29,419 nt of DNA from UBA668 sp049318165 (GCA_049318165.1 JBMOGW010000017.1:1-29419), one strand, 5' to 3'. Positions 6,395 through 13,922 are shown, numbered from the stretch's first letter. Notes: generated by a model from the letters alone, not told the origin. Translations and numbers: made by a program.

Positions 6395-8766
6395 CGCATC
6401 GCTCCGTTCGAGGCGCCGCTGGTGGCGAGCGCGAAGTCGTGGTGGGCATCGGTGAAGTCGTCGGGCAACCGGTCGAAGAAGGCCAGCTCGGGCAGCGTCA
6501 CCGAACCCAGCGCCGAGGAGGCGAGATGGGCGACGTCCGCGAGCTCGGTGACCCTGCCGTCGATCACGAGCGAGGTGGTCGACGAGTCGATGGCCGCATC
6601 GACGATGTCGACCACGCCGTCGACGATGAAGCCGACCCGACCGCGCGGGTGCGTGTACACGACCACGTGCAGCGTGTCATCGCCTCCGCCGCGGCCGTAG
6701 CCGAGCACGGACGCGAGGTCGATGAGACGGAGGATCTCGCCGCGGTACTGGACGACACTGTCGTTGCCCACCAATTCGACGCTCGAGGCCGGAAACTCGT
6801 CGAGCCGTGCGACGGCCGACAGCGGGATGGCGACCCGGCGGTCGCCGCCGACGGCGAGCAGCAACAGCGTCTGCACCTCCGACTCCGACGAGGCGGCGGC
6901 GTCGTGCTGCTCGGCGAGTGCACGCTCGCGAGCGGCCGAGACCACGTGGCTGCGATGTGCCAGGCCGAGCACGTCGAGGATCAACGCCACTCGTCCGTCG
7001 CCCATGTTGGTGGCGCCGGCGAACGTCGTGACGTCCTTCAGCAGCCGGCCGAGCGGCTTCACGACGATCTCCTGGGTGTCGTTGATCTGGTCGACCACCA
7101 GTCCGAACTGGCGGTCGTCGGCCTGCAGCACGACGATGTTGACGACGCCGTCGTCCGCGTCACGGCCGGGTCGGGCGCCCGGGTGCAGCTCGTCGGCGAG
7201 GAAGACGATCGGCAGCAGCCGACCCCGCAACCGGTACACCGGTGCGCCCTGGATCAGTTCGATGCCGGTGCCTGGCTGCGAGCGGTCGAGGCGGACGAGC
7301 TCGAGCAGGCTGATCTGCGGGATCGCGTAGCGCTGCATGCCGCTGGTCACCACGAGCGCAGGGATGATGGCGAGCGTCAGCGGGATGCTGACCTTCACCG
7401 TCGAACCCCGACCCGGCTCGGTGAGCACGTCGACGCTGCCACCGATGCGTTCGATGTTCGTCTTCACGACGTCCATGCCGACGCCGCGGCCGGAGATGTT
7501 CGACACGGTGGAGGCGGTGGAGAAGCCCGGCATGAAGATCAGGTTCAGCAGCTCGCGCTGCCCGAAGCGTGCCGCCTGCTCGGCGGTCACCACGCCACGC
7601 TCGATCGCCTTGGCGCGCACGGCGTCGGTGTCGATGCCGCGGCCATCGTCGACGATCTCGATGTTCACCCGGCCGCCCTCGTGGTACGCACGCAGCAGGA
7701 GGCGCCCTTCGGTCGGCTTGCCGGCCTCGGCCCGCTTCTCCGGGGACTCGATGCCGTGGTCGATCGCGTTGCGGACCAGGTGGGTCAGCGGGTCCTTGAT
7801 CGCCTCGATGATCGTCTTGTCGAGCTCGGTGTCCGCACCGTCCATCTCCAGGCGGACGTGCTTCCCGCAGCTCACCGCCAGGTCGCGCACGACGCGGGGG
7901 AACTTGCTCCACACGTTGCCGATCGGCTGCATGCGGGTCTTCATCACCCCTTCCTGCAGCTCCGTCGTGATGAGGTTCAGCCGCTGCGCGGGTGCGAGCA
8001 GTGCGCTGTCCTGACCAGCGGTGAGCTGCAGGATCTGGTTGCGGGCCAGGACGAGTTCGCCGACGAGGTTCATCAGGGTGTCGAGCAGGTCGACGTCGAC
8101 GCGGATCGAGCTGTCCGCGACGGCGCTCGAGCCGCGCGCCTCGGCAAGGGCGGGAACGGGAGTGACTCCGTCCTCGCCGGGCGCGGGCTCGGCGCTCGTC
8201 ACCGCGAGCGTCGGCGCGGGCTGGGGGGCTGCCGGCGCCGGCTCTGCGGTCGAGGGAAGATCGGTGGCGTCCGTCGCCGCCGGACGCTGCTTGCGGCCAC
8301 CGGGCCGCCGAACCTTCGGTGGGGTGGCAGACCCGTTGGAGGAAGCTGCCGGGGCCGGCGCGGAGACGGGTGCGGACTCGGTGGGGGCCGCCTGCAGGCG
8401 CTCGAGTTCGAGGACGAGGGCGCTGTAGTCGGCGGTGCCCTCGTCGCCGTCGGACTCGATGCGAGCGAGCATCGCACGGACCGCGTCGACGGTGCTGAGC
8501 AGTGCCGTCGTGATGTCGCCGCTGACGGGCATCACCTTGTCCCGCAGCAGACTGAGGAGGTTCTCGGCGGCGTGGGCGACGCTCTCGAGGCGCGAGAAGC
8601 CGAGGAAACCGCAGGTGCCCTTGAGGGTGTGCATCGTCCGGAAGATCGACGCGAGCACGTCGTCACCGCCGTGCTCCTCCAGGTTCACCAGGTCCTGGTC
8701 CAGGCGGTCGAGGCCCTCGTGGCTCTCGACGAGGAAGTCGCTGATGATCTCGTCCATCTCTGACAT
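6391..8766 (-). CDS. cheA: Chemotaxis histidine kinase CheA with two C-terminal CheW-like domains
   Basis: A 791-residue kinase. P1 phosphotransfer domain: about residues 1-105, with His46 (RTMHTLKGTCGF). Residues about 130-215 are a Pro/Ala-rich linker and no P2 CheY-binding domain is visible. P3 dimerisation helices follow (about 220-290; LMNLVGELVLARNQ). The P4 ATPase domain has Asn333 in the N box (LVRNAIDHGIE), a G1 box (VDDGRGID) and a G2 box (ISGRGVGMDVV). P5 CheW domain: about 465-610. A second CheW-like domain follows at about 628-760 (VAIPLSAVARLDE, YRGEILRLIDLASVLG). ATG 8766 has GAGGGGAG upstream; an in-frame ATG three codons later is possible. It sits 12 bases after mcp2 and overlaps cheW. 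Confidence 0.95.
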   Translation of the reverse strand: MSEMDEIISDFLVESHEGLDRLDQDLVNLEEHGGDDVLASIFRTMHTLKGTCGFLGFSRLESVAHAAENLLSLLRDKVMPVSGDITTALLSTVDAVRAMLARIESDGDEGTADYSALVLELERLQAAPTESAPVSAPAPAASSNGSATPPKVRRPGGRKQRPAATDATDLPSTAEPAPAAPQPAPTLAVTSAEPAPGEDGVTPVPALAEARGSSAVADSSIRVDVDLLDTLMNLVGELVLARNQILQLTAGQDSALLAPAQRLNLITTELQEGVMKTRMQPIGNVWSKFPRVVRDLAVSCGKHVRLEMDGADTELDKTIIEAIKDPLTHLVRNAIDHGIESPEKRAEAGKPTEGRLLLRAYHEGGRVNIEIVDDGRGIDTDAVRAKAIERGVVTAEQAARFGQRELLNLIFMPGFSTASTVSNISGRGVGMDVVKTNIERIGGSVDVLTEPGRGSTVKVSIPLTLAIIPALVVTSGMQRYAIPQISLLELVRLDRSQPGTGIELIQGAPVYRLRGRLLPIVFLADELHPGARPGRDADDGVVNIVVLQADDRQFGLVVDQINDTQEIVVKPLGRLLKDVTTFAGATNMGDGRVALILDVLGLAHRSHVVSAARERALAEQHDAAASSESEVQTLLLLAVGGDRRVAIPLSAVARLDEFPASSVELVGNDSVVQYRGEILRLIDLASVLGYGRGGGDDTLHVVVYTHPRGRVGFIVDGVVDIVDAAIDSSTTSLVIDGRVTELADVAHLASSALGSVTLPELAFFDRLPDDFTDAHHDFALATSGASNGAMR

Positions 8767-8778
8767 GAGTTGCTCCCC

Positions 8779-9768
8779 TCAGGCGCTCTCGAGCGCGTGG
8801 CGCAGTTGACGGTTGAAGTGGGTGGCTGCTTCGGCACGATGCGCGATGTCGTTGGTGACGGCGCTCTGCTCCTCGACGGCGCCGGCGACGCTCGTCTGGT
8901 TCTCGGCGATGCTGTCGATCGTGCCGACGATGCGGTGGATCGACTCGACGACGTCATTCACCGATTCGACGATGACGAGGATCTGCGAATTGATTGCTTC
9001 GGCGGTGTCGGTCGTGAGCTTCGCCAGCGCCTTCACCTCGTTCGCGACGACGGTGAACCCCTTGCCGGCGGCGCCGGCGCCGGCCGCTTCGATCGTGGCG
9101 TTGAGCGCCAGCAGGCGGGTCTGGGCGGCGACCTTGGAGATGGACGACACGGATCGCTGGATCTCCTGGGTGGAGACGCCCAGTGCCTCGACGGCCTGCA
9201 TGCTGGCGTTGGTCAGGCTCACCGCGTCGGCGGCCGTCGTGGCAGCCTCGTGGGTGGAGCGGCTGATGAGCTCGATCGCCGTGCTCAGTTCGGTCACGGA
9301 GGCGGTGACGGACGACAGGTGCTCCTCGAGGTCGTCGATGCCCTTCTTCGCGCTGTCCAGCTCGGTGACGTCCTCCCAGTTCACGATGAACCCGATCTGG
9401 GTGCCATCGATCCGGAGTTCGTTGATCCGGGTGTTCAGGACGGTCCCGCCGAATCGGAGCACTGCGTTGTGCGGGAAACTGTGCGGGTTGCGCAACACGG
9501 ATTCCACGTGAGCCGGGTTGCGGTGGAACCGGTGGATCGACCCGCCGAGCAGCTCGTCGGCACGCAGGTGGAACGCCTCGTGCAGGTCGCGGTCGACGGC
9601 GCGCATCGTGGCGTCGGCCCGCCGGTTCATGTACACCAGTCGCAGATCGGTCGATGCGATGAAGACGTTCGTCTGCAGCGCGTCGAGCGCCAATCGCCAC
9701 CGCTCGATCCACTGGTCCAATGCCGTGTCGTCCGCAGGCGCTTGCCTGCTGAGGAGTGAGGTTCGCAC
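8779..9768 (-). CDS. Soluble PAS-domain methyl-accepting chemotaxis protein with an atypical hairpin tip
   Basis: A 329-residue cytoplasmic receptor with no transmembrane helix. Residues about 33-137 form a PAS-like domain (FIASTDLRLVYMNRRAD, SIHRFHRNPAHVESVL, IGFIVNWEDVTEL). The rest is a short MCP signalling domain. The tip reads QTRLLALNATIEAAGAGAAG (216-235). Compared with the usual form (and with mcp1 in this operon), Arg218 replaces Asn, Gly230 replaces the conserved Arg and Ala233 replaces the conserved Glu. GTG 9768 is chosen because AAGGAAGG lies about 6 bases upstream; the longer frame to 9903 lacks a binding site. It is the first gene of the che operon, 12 bases before cheA. The ligand is unknown; PAS domains may bind heme, FAD or small molecules. 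Confidence 0.9.
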   Translation of the reverse strand: MRTSLLSRQAPADDTALDQWIERWRLALDALQTNVFIASTDLRLVYMNRRADATMRAVDRDLHEAFHLRADELLGGSIHRFHRNPAHVESVLRNPHSFPHNAVLRFGGTVLNTRINELRIDGTQIGFIVNWEDVTELDSAKKGIDDLEEHLSSVTASVTELSTAIELISRSTHEAATTAADAVSLTNASMQAVEALGVSTQEIQRSVSSISKVAAQTRLLALNATIEAAGAGAAGKGFTVVANEVKALAKLTTDTAEAINSQILVIVESVNDVVESIHRIVGTIDSIAENQTSVAGAVEEQSAVTNDIAHRAEAATHFNRQLRHALESA

Positions 9769-10021
9769 GCCGACCTTCCTTTGCCTCCGGATCCCGGCCG
9801 AATACCGGGTCGAAGCGTCACCGTCCGTCGTCTTCGGAGGTGCGCAATGAGGTGGGCCCGATCTGCTCAAGTTCCGTGCGGATCGCGCCGATCTGCGGAC
9901 CATGAACGACGGATCGTGAAGTGCCGACCATCCGCGGCGGAATTCGTTGCGCCGTGTAACGTCAAGGATTGTTCAAGCAACTATCTGGATTCCGGCCTCA
10001 TCACGACCACGGGAGGGTCCA
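9769..10021. promoter_or_regulatory. Divergent promoter region between the che operon and the phosphotransferase-like gene
   Basis: This 253-base gap must hold the promoters of the che operon (minus) and of the 10022 gene (plus). On the plus strand, TCAAG (9867-9871), 15 bases, then GCCGATCT (9887-9894) resembles the flagellar-sigma pattern TAAA-N15-GCCGATAA, but only partly and about 130 bases from the start codon. No other feature stands out apart from GATC-rich short repeats. The promoter reading is weak. Confidence 0.3.
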
Positions 10022-10777
10022 TTGAGTGCAAGCGAACTGATCCATGTCGACCCCCCCGACGACGCCGACGCGGTGGACGAGCGCCGCGAGGCGATCGTGC
10101 GAGTGGTCTCCGACGCACTCCATGAGCTGGGCAACGCCCTTGGCGTGGCTCGCCACTTCGCCGAGCACGCCGAGTCGGTGCCGGGCCCTGACGCCGTGGC
10201 CGCCGACCTCGAGGAGATCCGCCGGGCGCTCCAACGGGCGACGGCCGTCACTCGGAGTCTCGGTGAGACGGTCCGGCACGAAGGCCGGCCCCGCGCCGGG
10301 GTGGCCGTGCCGGCAGTCGCCGCCCGCGCCGCCGAGCGGTTGCGTCGGGCAGGTGTCGACGAGGTCTCGCTCGTCATCTCTCCGGCGGACGACCTGCTGA
10401 TCGTGCCCACCGCCCGGGAACACACGCTCGAATCGCTGGTGTGTGCGATGGCCGGCCTCGGTCGGCCGGCGTCGTCGGTGCACATCGAGGTGTCGAGTCG
10501 GCGAGACGGCGATGGGGCCTTCGGCGCTCGGGCAGCGGGTGTCTCCCTTCGCGTGGTGCGCGACCGCTCGAACCCCGGCGACGACCGTGAGTCCAGGAAC
10601 GCCGACGTGACGGCCGGCCTGGTGGGTGGTCGCATGTCCTTCCACCCCGATCCCTGGGAGTGGTACGAAGCCGAGGTGCTGCTCCCGGCAGCGTTCTCGG
10701 TGGTCGGCCCTGCCGATGCCCGGCCCGATCGGGGTCGTCCTGCCCCCGAGCAACCACGGATGTCGGCACATGGCTGA
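10022..10777 (+). CDS. Histidine-phosphotransferase-like protein (DHp helices with a degenerate kinase ATPase half)
   Basis: A 251-residue cytoplasmic protein not recognised as a standard Che component. Residues about 22-85 look like a histidine-kinase dimerisation helix pair, with His34 in DALHELGNALGVARH (compare the H-E/D-L-x-N-x-L pattern of HisKA). Residues about 95-225 follow the layout of a HATPase domain and end in GGRMSFHP with EVLLPA, resembling a worn-down G2 box and last strand. However, the N-box Asn and the glycine-rich DxGxG box are missing. This layout recalls ChpT or Spo0B phosphotransferases rather than active kinases. The start is TTG 10022, supported by GGGAGG 5 bases upstream. 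It overlaps the response regulator gene by 8 bases, which points to a functional pair. The functional call is inference. Confidence 0.6.
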   Translation: MSASELIHVDPPDDADAVDERREAIVRVVSDALHELGNALGVARHFAEHAESVPGPDAVAADLEEIRRALQRATAVTRSLGETVRHEGRPRAGVAVPAVAARAAERLRRAGVDEVSLVISPADDLLIVPTAREHTLESLVCAMAGLGRPASSVHIEVSSRRDGDGAFGARAAGVSLRVVRDRSNPGDDRESRNADVTAGLVGGRMSFHPDPWEWYEAEVLLPAAFSVVGPADARPDRGRPAPEQPRMSAHG

Positions 10778-11402
10778 CGGACGCCCGACTCGCGTCTTCG
10801 TCGTCGACGATCACGCGGTGTTCGTGCAGGGTCTGCTCCGGCTGCTGACGGAGTTCGACGACCTGGTGTCCTGCGGTGTCGCGACCACTGCGACCGCTGC
10901 GCTCGAACAGATCGGTGGGGCTCGGCCCGACGTCGTGCTGCTCGACAATCGGCTGCCCGACCTGACCGGCGTCGAGCTGGCGGCCCGCCTCACGGCCGAG
11001 CAGCCGACCGCGCGGCTCGTGATGCTCGCCGGCCACGTGGACGACGACCTCCTCATCGACGTCAAGCTCGCCGGGGCCTCGGCGGTGCTGAGCAAGGAGT
11101 GTTCGATCGAGGAGATCGTCGCCGAGATCCGCGGCGCAGCCGCTCCGGCGGGCAGTGCGCCACTCCGCGGCCGCGGCGGACGCACGCCGTTCGCGTTGAC
11201 CGCCCGAGAGCTCGAGGTGCTGCACGCGATCGGCCGCGGCCTGACGGCGGCCGCGATGTCGGCCGAACTGCACCTGTCGACGCACACCGTGCGCAACTAC
11301 ACCCAGCGCGTCCTCGACAAGCTGGGCGCGCACTCGAAGGCCGAAGCGGTCGCCATCGCCGGGCGCTACGGGCTGCTCACGACGGCTCGGCGCACCGCCT
11401 GA
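10770..11402 (+). CDS. NarL/LuxR-family response regulator
   Basis: A 210-residue DNA-binding response regulator. The receiver (about 6-122) has the acidic pair FVVDDH, phosphoacceptor Asp59 (VVLLDNRLPD) and Lys near AVLSKECS. The usual switch Thr/Ser after strand 4 appears to be Ala (LVMLAGH). A LuxR-type helix-turn-helix follows at about 143-205 (LTARELEVLHAIGRGLT, STHTVRNYTQRVLDKLGA). Translation is coupled to the upstream phosphotransferase-like gene by an 8-base overlap, so that protein is the expected phosphodonor or partner. Target genes are unknown; chemotaxis or flagellar genes next door are natural candidates. Its stop lies 7 bases from the convergent cheX-like gene, with no terminator between them. 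Confidence 0.88.
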   Translation: MADGRPTRVFVVDDHAVFVQGLLRLLTEFDDLVSCGVATTATAALEQIGGARPDVVLLDNRLPDLTGVELAARLTAEQPTARLVMLAGHVDDDLLIDVKLAGASAVLSKECSIEEIVAEIRGAAAPAGSAPLRGRGGRTPFALTARELEVLHAIGRGLTAAAMSAELHLSTHTVRNYTQRVLDKLGAHSKAEAVAIAGRYGLLTTARRTA

Positions 11403-11409
11403 CCGTCGC

Positions 11410-11901
11410 TCAGACAGCGTAGAACGAGACGCTGCCGCCCGGGTAGCCCATCACGGTGACGGCGAAGTGTCGGGCGGAGGTCGCCCGTTCCGTCAGCGCC
11501 CGCACGTCGTCGGGGACCCCGGGGGTGGTGGCACCGATGCGCAGGTGGGTGACGCACGGCCCGTTGAGCAGCCGGGTGAGGACGTTGGCGACCTCGTGCC
11601 AGTTGTCCGCGAGGCCTTCTTCGAGCACCCCCGCTCGTACCGCGTCCTCGGCGACGGCCGACGGCATCATCGCCAGTGCGGCGCCCACGGTGGCGGCGAG
11701 TGAGAGGTCGGCGATGCATGCGCCGAGCACGCCGCCGTTGGCGTCGACGTACGCGGCCGTCTGCACGGGCGCGTCGGCGTCGTTGAGGTCGATCGGCGCT
11801 TTGCGCTTGTCGACCTCGACCGACCGGCCGATCAGGTCCGCGATCATGTCGCGCACGGATTCGGGCACCGGCATGGGGCGCGGTGGCTTGCCCAGCGGCA
11901 T
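11410..11901 (-). CDS. CheX/CheC-like protein in a CheY operon
   Basis: A 163-residue protein of CheX-like character. The stretch LADNWHEVANVLTRLLNG contains Asp99-x3-Glu103-x2-Asn106, matching the CheC/CheX active-site pattern. It is preceded by a strand-rich half (GGVLGACIADLSLAATVGAAL) and followed by a short strand end (VMGYPGGSVSFYAV). Overall similarity to CheX is weak, so the phosphatase call depends on the motif and on context. It starts one base after the stop of cheY2, in a TGA-C-ATG junction, so it is probably made with that CheY and could dephosphorylate it. It is the last gene of a three-gene minus-strand operon. It could also be a non-catalytic CheX-fold binding protein. Confidence 0.6.
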   Translation of the reverse strand: MPLGKPPRPMPVPESVRDMIADLIGRSVEVDKRKAPIDLNDADAPVQTAAYVDANGGVLGACIADLSLAATVGAALAMMPSAVAEDAVRAGVLEEGLADNWHEVANVLTRLLNGPCVTHLRIGATTPGVPDDVRALTERATSARHFAVTVMGYPGGSVSFYAV

Positions 11902-11902
11902 G

Positions 11903-12265
11903 TCAGGCCACCACGCTCCCGACCACCTCGGCGAACCGATCGGCGTCGAAGGGCTTGGCCAGCAGGAACGCTGCGCCGGCCGCGATCGCGTCCTCGCGCA
12001 TCGCCGGGTTGGACTCGGAGGTGACGAACCCGAAGAGCCGGTCGTCGCCCTTGGCCCGCAGCGCTCGCAGGAACTCGATGCCGGTCATGTTCGGCATGTT
12101 CCAGTCGGAGAGCACGAGGTGCGGATCGAACTCCGTGACGGCGCCAAGGCCTTCGGCCCCGTCCGTCGCCTCTCGGACGTCCTCGACGGCGAGCCCGCTC
12201 TGGCGCAGTGTGCGCAGCACGATCATTCGCATGGCCTTGCTGTCGTCGACGATCAGCACCCTCAT
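11903..12265 (-). CDS. cheY: Second CheY-type response regulator
   Basis: A 120-residue single receiver beginning MRVLIVDDSKAMRMIVLRTL. Phosphoacceptor Asp54 (LVLSDWNMPNM), Thr82 (GFVTSES) and Lys104 (LLAKPFD) are all present. ATG 12265 is preceded by AAAGGAG and overlaps the stop of the upstream LuxR gene in an ATGA junction; the longer open frame runs into that gene and is spurious. Its partner downstream is a CheX-like protein. It may be an alternative motor-binding CheY, a phosphate sink, or part of a separate signalling branch. It differs from the CheY of the main operon in lacking the N-terminal extension. Confidence 0.92.
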   Translation of the reverse strand: MRVLIVDDSKAMRMIVLRTLRQSGLAVEDVREATDGAEGLGAVTEFDPHLVLSDWNMPNMTGIEFLRALRAKGDDRLFGFVTSESNPAMREDAIAAGAAFLLAKPFDADRFAEVVGSVVA

Positions 12266-12825
12266 TGCAACTCCTTTGCCGTCAATTCGTGGACCGAGGT
12301 GGATCGTCCCGCAACACGCTGCTTCTGCCAGCAGGTCGGAGCGTCGATCAATCCCAGTTCGACGCCCTTCGACACCGCCGCCGTGCGGTTGCTGACATCG
12401 AGCTTCTCGAACACCCGGCGGAGGTGCGTCTTCACGGTCTCCGGGGAGACGAAGAGCGCCTGCGCGGCCTGCGTGTTCGAGCGACCGTCGGCGACGCACG
12501 CCAGCACCTGCAGTTCACGGGGCGACAGCGCGATGCCGGCCACGGCGTCGCCGGAGGCCTCGACCACGGCGACGGTCCGCCGGTCGGCGTGCTCGACACG
12601 CGGATGCGTGGCGGCGACACCGACGACGCGCACCTGCTCACTCTTGCTCAACTCGTCGGCGACCAGCCGACGGACCGTCGGCGAGCCTCCGACCACCAGC
12701 AGCGCGACCACCTTGCTCACGTGGAACCATCGTCCACCGGAGTGGCGTCCGCGCAGGGAGGTGGACAGCATCACCTGTTGTGGTTGCGCCACCACTTCGA
12801 CCGCGAAGCGCGGTTGCTCGGTCAC
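12262..12825 (-). CDS. LuxR-type transcriptional regulator with a half-length receiver-like domain
   Basis: Up to 187 residues. A LuxR/FixJ helix-turn-helix is clear at about 98-160 (ALSPRELQVLACVADGRSN, VSPETVKTHLRRVFEKLDVS). Before it, residues about 38-95 look like the first half of a receiver (KVVALLVVGGSPTVRRLVAD, then VRVVGVA and RTVAVVEAS). The acidic pair is replaced by Gly-Gly, the phosphoacceptor position is not Asp, and strands 4-5 with the conserved Lys are absent. It therefore should not be controlled by phosphorylation in the normal way. The start is uncertain: GTG 12825 lacks a ribosome binding site, and ATG 12771 or GTG 12720 are possible. A ~20-residue tail follows the HTH. 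First gene of the cheY2 operon, divergent from the sigma factor. Confidence 0.82.
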   Translation of the reverse strand: MTEQPRFAVEVVAQPQQVMLSTSLRGRHSGGRWFHVSKVVALLVVGGSPTVRRLVADELSKSEQVRVVGVAATHPRVEHADRRTVAVVEASGDAVAGIALSPRELQVLACVADGRSNTQAAQALFVSPETVKTHLRRVFEKLDVSNRTAAVSKGVELGLIDAPTCWQKQRVAGRSTSVHELTAKELQ

Positions 12826-12831
12826 AGATTG

Positions 12832-12845
12832 GACGCGTACGCGTC
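12832..12845. promoter_or_regulatory. 14-bp perfect palindrome between the luxR-cheY operon and the sigma factor gene
   Basis: GACGCGTACGCGTC is a perfect palindrome lying just upstream of a possible plus-strand -35 TTGAGC (12848-12853) and -10 TTTAGT (12870-12875) for the sigma factor gene, and 6 bases from the GTG 12825 of the luxR-like gene. It is a plausible operator controlling both directions. A near copy, GACGCATGCGCGTC, occurs at 13923-13936. Confidence 0.5.
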
Positions 12846-12911
12846 TATTGAGCCGTTCCGGAGATGCCGTTTAGTGAGCGTTCCCAAGATCAAGACGTTG
12901 AGGAGCGGGCA

Positions 12912-13877
12912 ATGCTTGACCAGACCATCGATGACCCCTACCGAAGCCGGAACGACGAGCTCTTCGCTCGTCGGGCAGAGGTGCTGCAGCAGATCGCGAC
13001 GTGCGAGGCCGGCGACCTCCCGTACCCGGATCGTGAACTGCGCCGCCTCCGTCGGTTGCTGGACCTCGTGACGGAGCAGATCGTCGAGTTCAACACCGGT
13101 CTCGTGCGGTCGTACTGCAAGCGATTCACCGCTCGCTCGCGTCACGTGGACAACGAGGACTTCCTGGCTGCCGGCATGGTCGGTCTGATGAAGGCGATCG
13201 ACAGCTACGACCCGGCGCAGGGCAAGTTCAGCAGCTGGGCGTTCCCCCCGATCCGCCGCGAAGTGCTGCGCGCCGTCCGTCAGGCGGATCACCCGACGGT
13301 CAACGTCGCCGAGTTCGAGCGCCGCCCGGAGATCCTCGCTGCCTACCGTGCGCTGAAGAACGACGACGAGCACTACGAGCCGTCGTGCGAGGAGGTCGCC
13401 GTGCTGGTGGGCCTGCGCGCCGACCAGGTCGCTCGTGTGCTGTACCCCCCGAAGCTCGAGTCGGTGCACCGCACCGATCGCTCGCGCCAGCGCATCGAGC
13501 TGGTGCCGAGCGCCGACCTCGGTCCCGATGCGCTGGTGGTGTCGGCGCTCACCGTCAACGCCCTGCGCAAGCACGGCCTCGCGGCGCTCGACGCCCGTGA
13601 GCGCTATGTGCTGTGCCGCCGCTTCGGTCTCGACGGCGAGCCGGAGGAGAAGCTGGCCGAGATCGGCGAGACGCTGAACCTGTCCCGCGAGGCCGTGCGC
13701 CAGATCGAGGCCAAGGCGCTCAGCAAGATGAAGCACCCGGTCGTGCTGCGCAAGGTGTGCCGCGACGAGATGGATGCCGGTATGACGCCGGTGGCCGCCG
13801 CATCGACGACGCCCCTCCGCGTCGATGCCTGCCCGGTCGAGCTGCCCTCCCACGCGCTCGTGGCCGCAGCGTTCTGA
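12912..13877 (+). CDS. Sigma-70 family RNA polymerase sigma factor
   Basis: A 321-residue sigma factor. Region 2 is at about 58-125 (VRSYCKRFTARSRHVDNEDF, AGMVGLMKAIDSYDP, FSSWAFPPIRREVLRAVRQ). A region-3-like segment is at about 140-215. Region 4 is at about 225-280, with an RpoD-like helix-turn-helix (IGETLNLSREAVRQIEAKAL). It lacks region 1.1 and so is an alternative (group 2/3) factor. ATG 12912 follows GAGGAG by 6 bases. Genomic position next to flagellin and che genes makes a motility sigma role attractive, but region 4 looks closer to RpoD/stress factors than to FliA, so the regulon is unresolved. A C-terminal extension of about 45 residues after region 4 is unusual. Confidence 0.9.
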   Translation: MLDQTIDDPYRSRNDELFARRAEVLQQIATCEAGDLPYPDRELRRLRRLLDLVTEQIVEFNTGLVRSYCKRFTARSRHVDNEDFLAAGMVGLMKAIDSYDPAQGKFSSWAFPPIRREVLRAVRQADHPTVNVAEFERRPEILAAYRALKNDDEHYEPSCEEVAVLVGLRADQVARVLYPPKLESVHRTDRSRQRIELVPSADLGPDALVVSALTVNALRKHGLAALDARERYVLCRRFGLDGEPEEKLAEIGETLNLSREAVRQIEAKALSKMKHPVVLRKVCRDEMDAGMTPVAAASTTPLRVDACPVELPSHALVAAAF

Positions 13878-13922
13878 CGTCTCGGCGCGGCGAGTAGCCG
13901 GCAGCGGGGCCGGCGCACAGGC

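Noticed and set aside
6439..8763. 774-codon open frame on the plus strand opposite cheA
   Set aside because: It is an antisense shadow of the GC-rich cheA gene; the composition is Arg/Asp/Gly/His rich without any domain, and cheA is unambiguous.
9769..9903. N-terminal extension of the PAS receptor to 9903
   Set aside because: No ribosome binding site and Arg/Ser-rich text; GTG 9768 has a good site and the homology begins after it.
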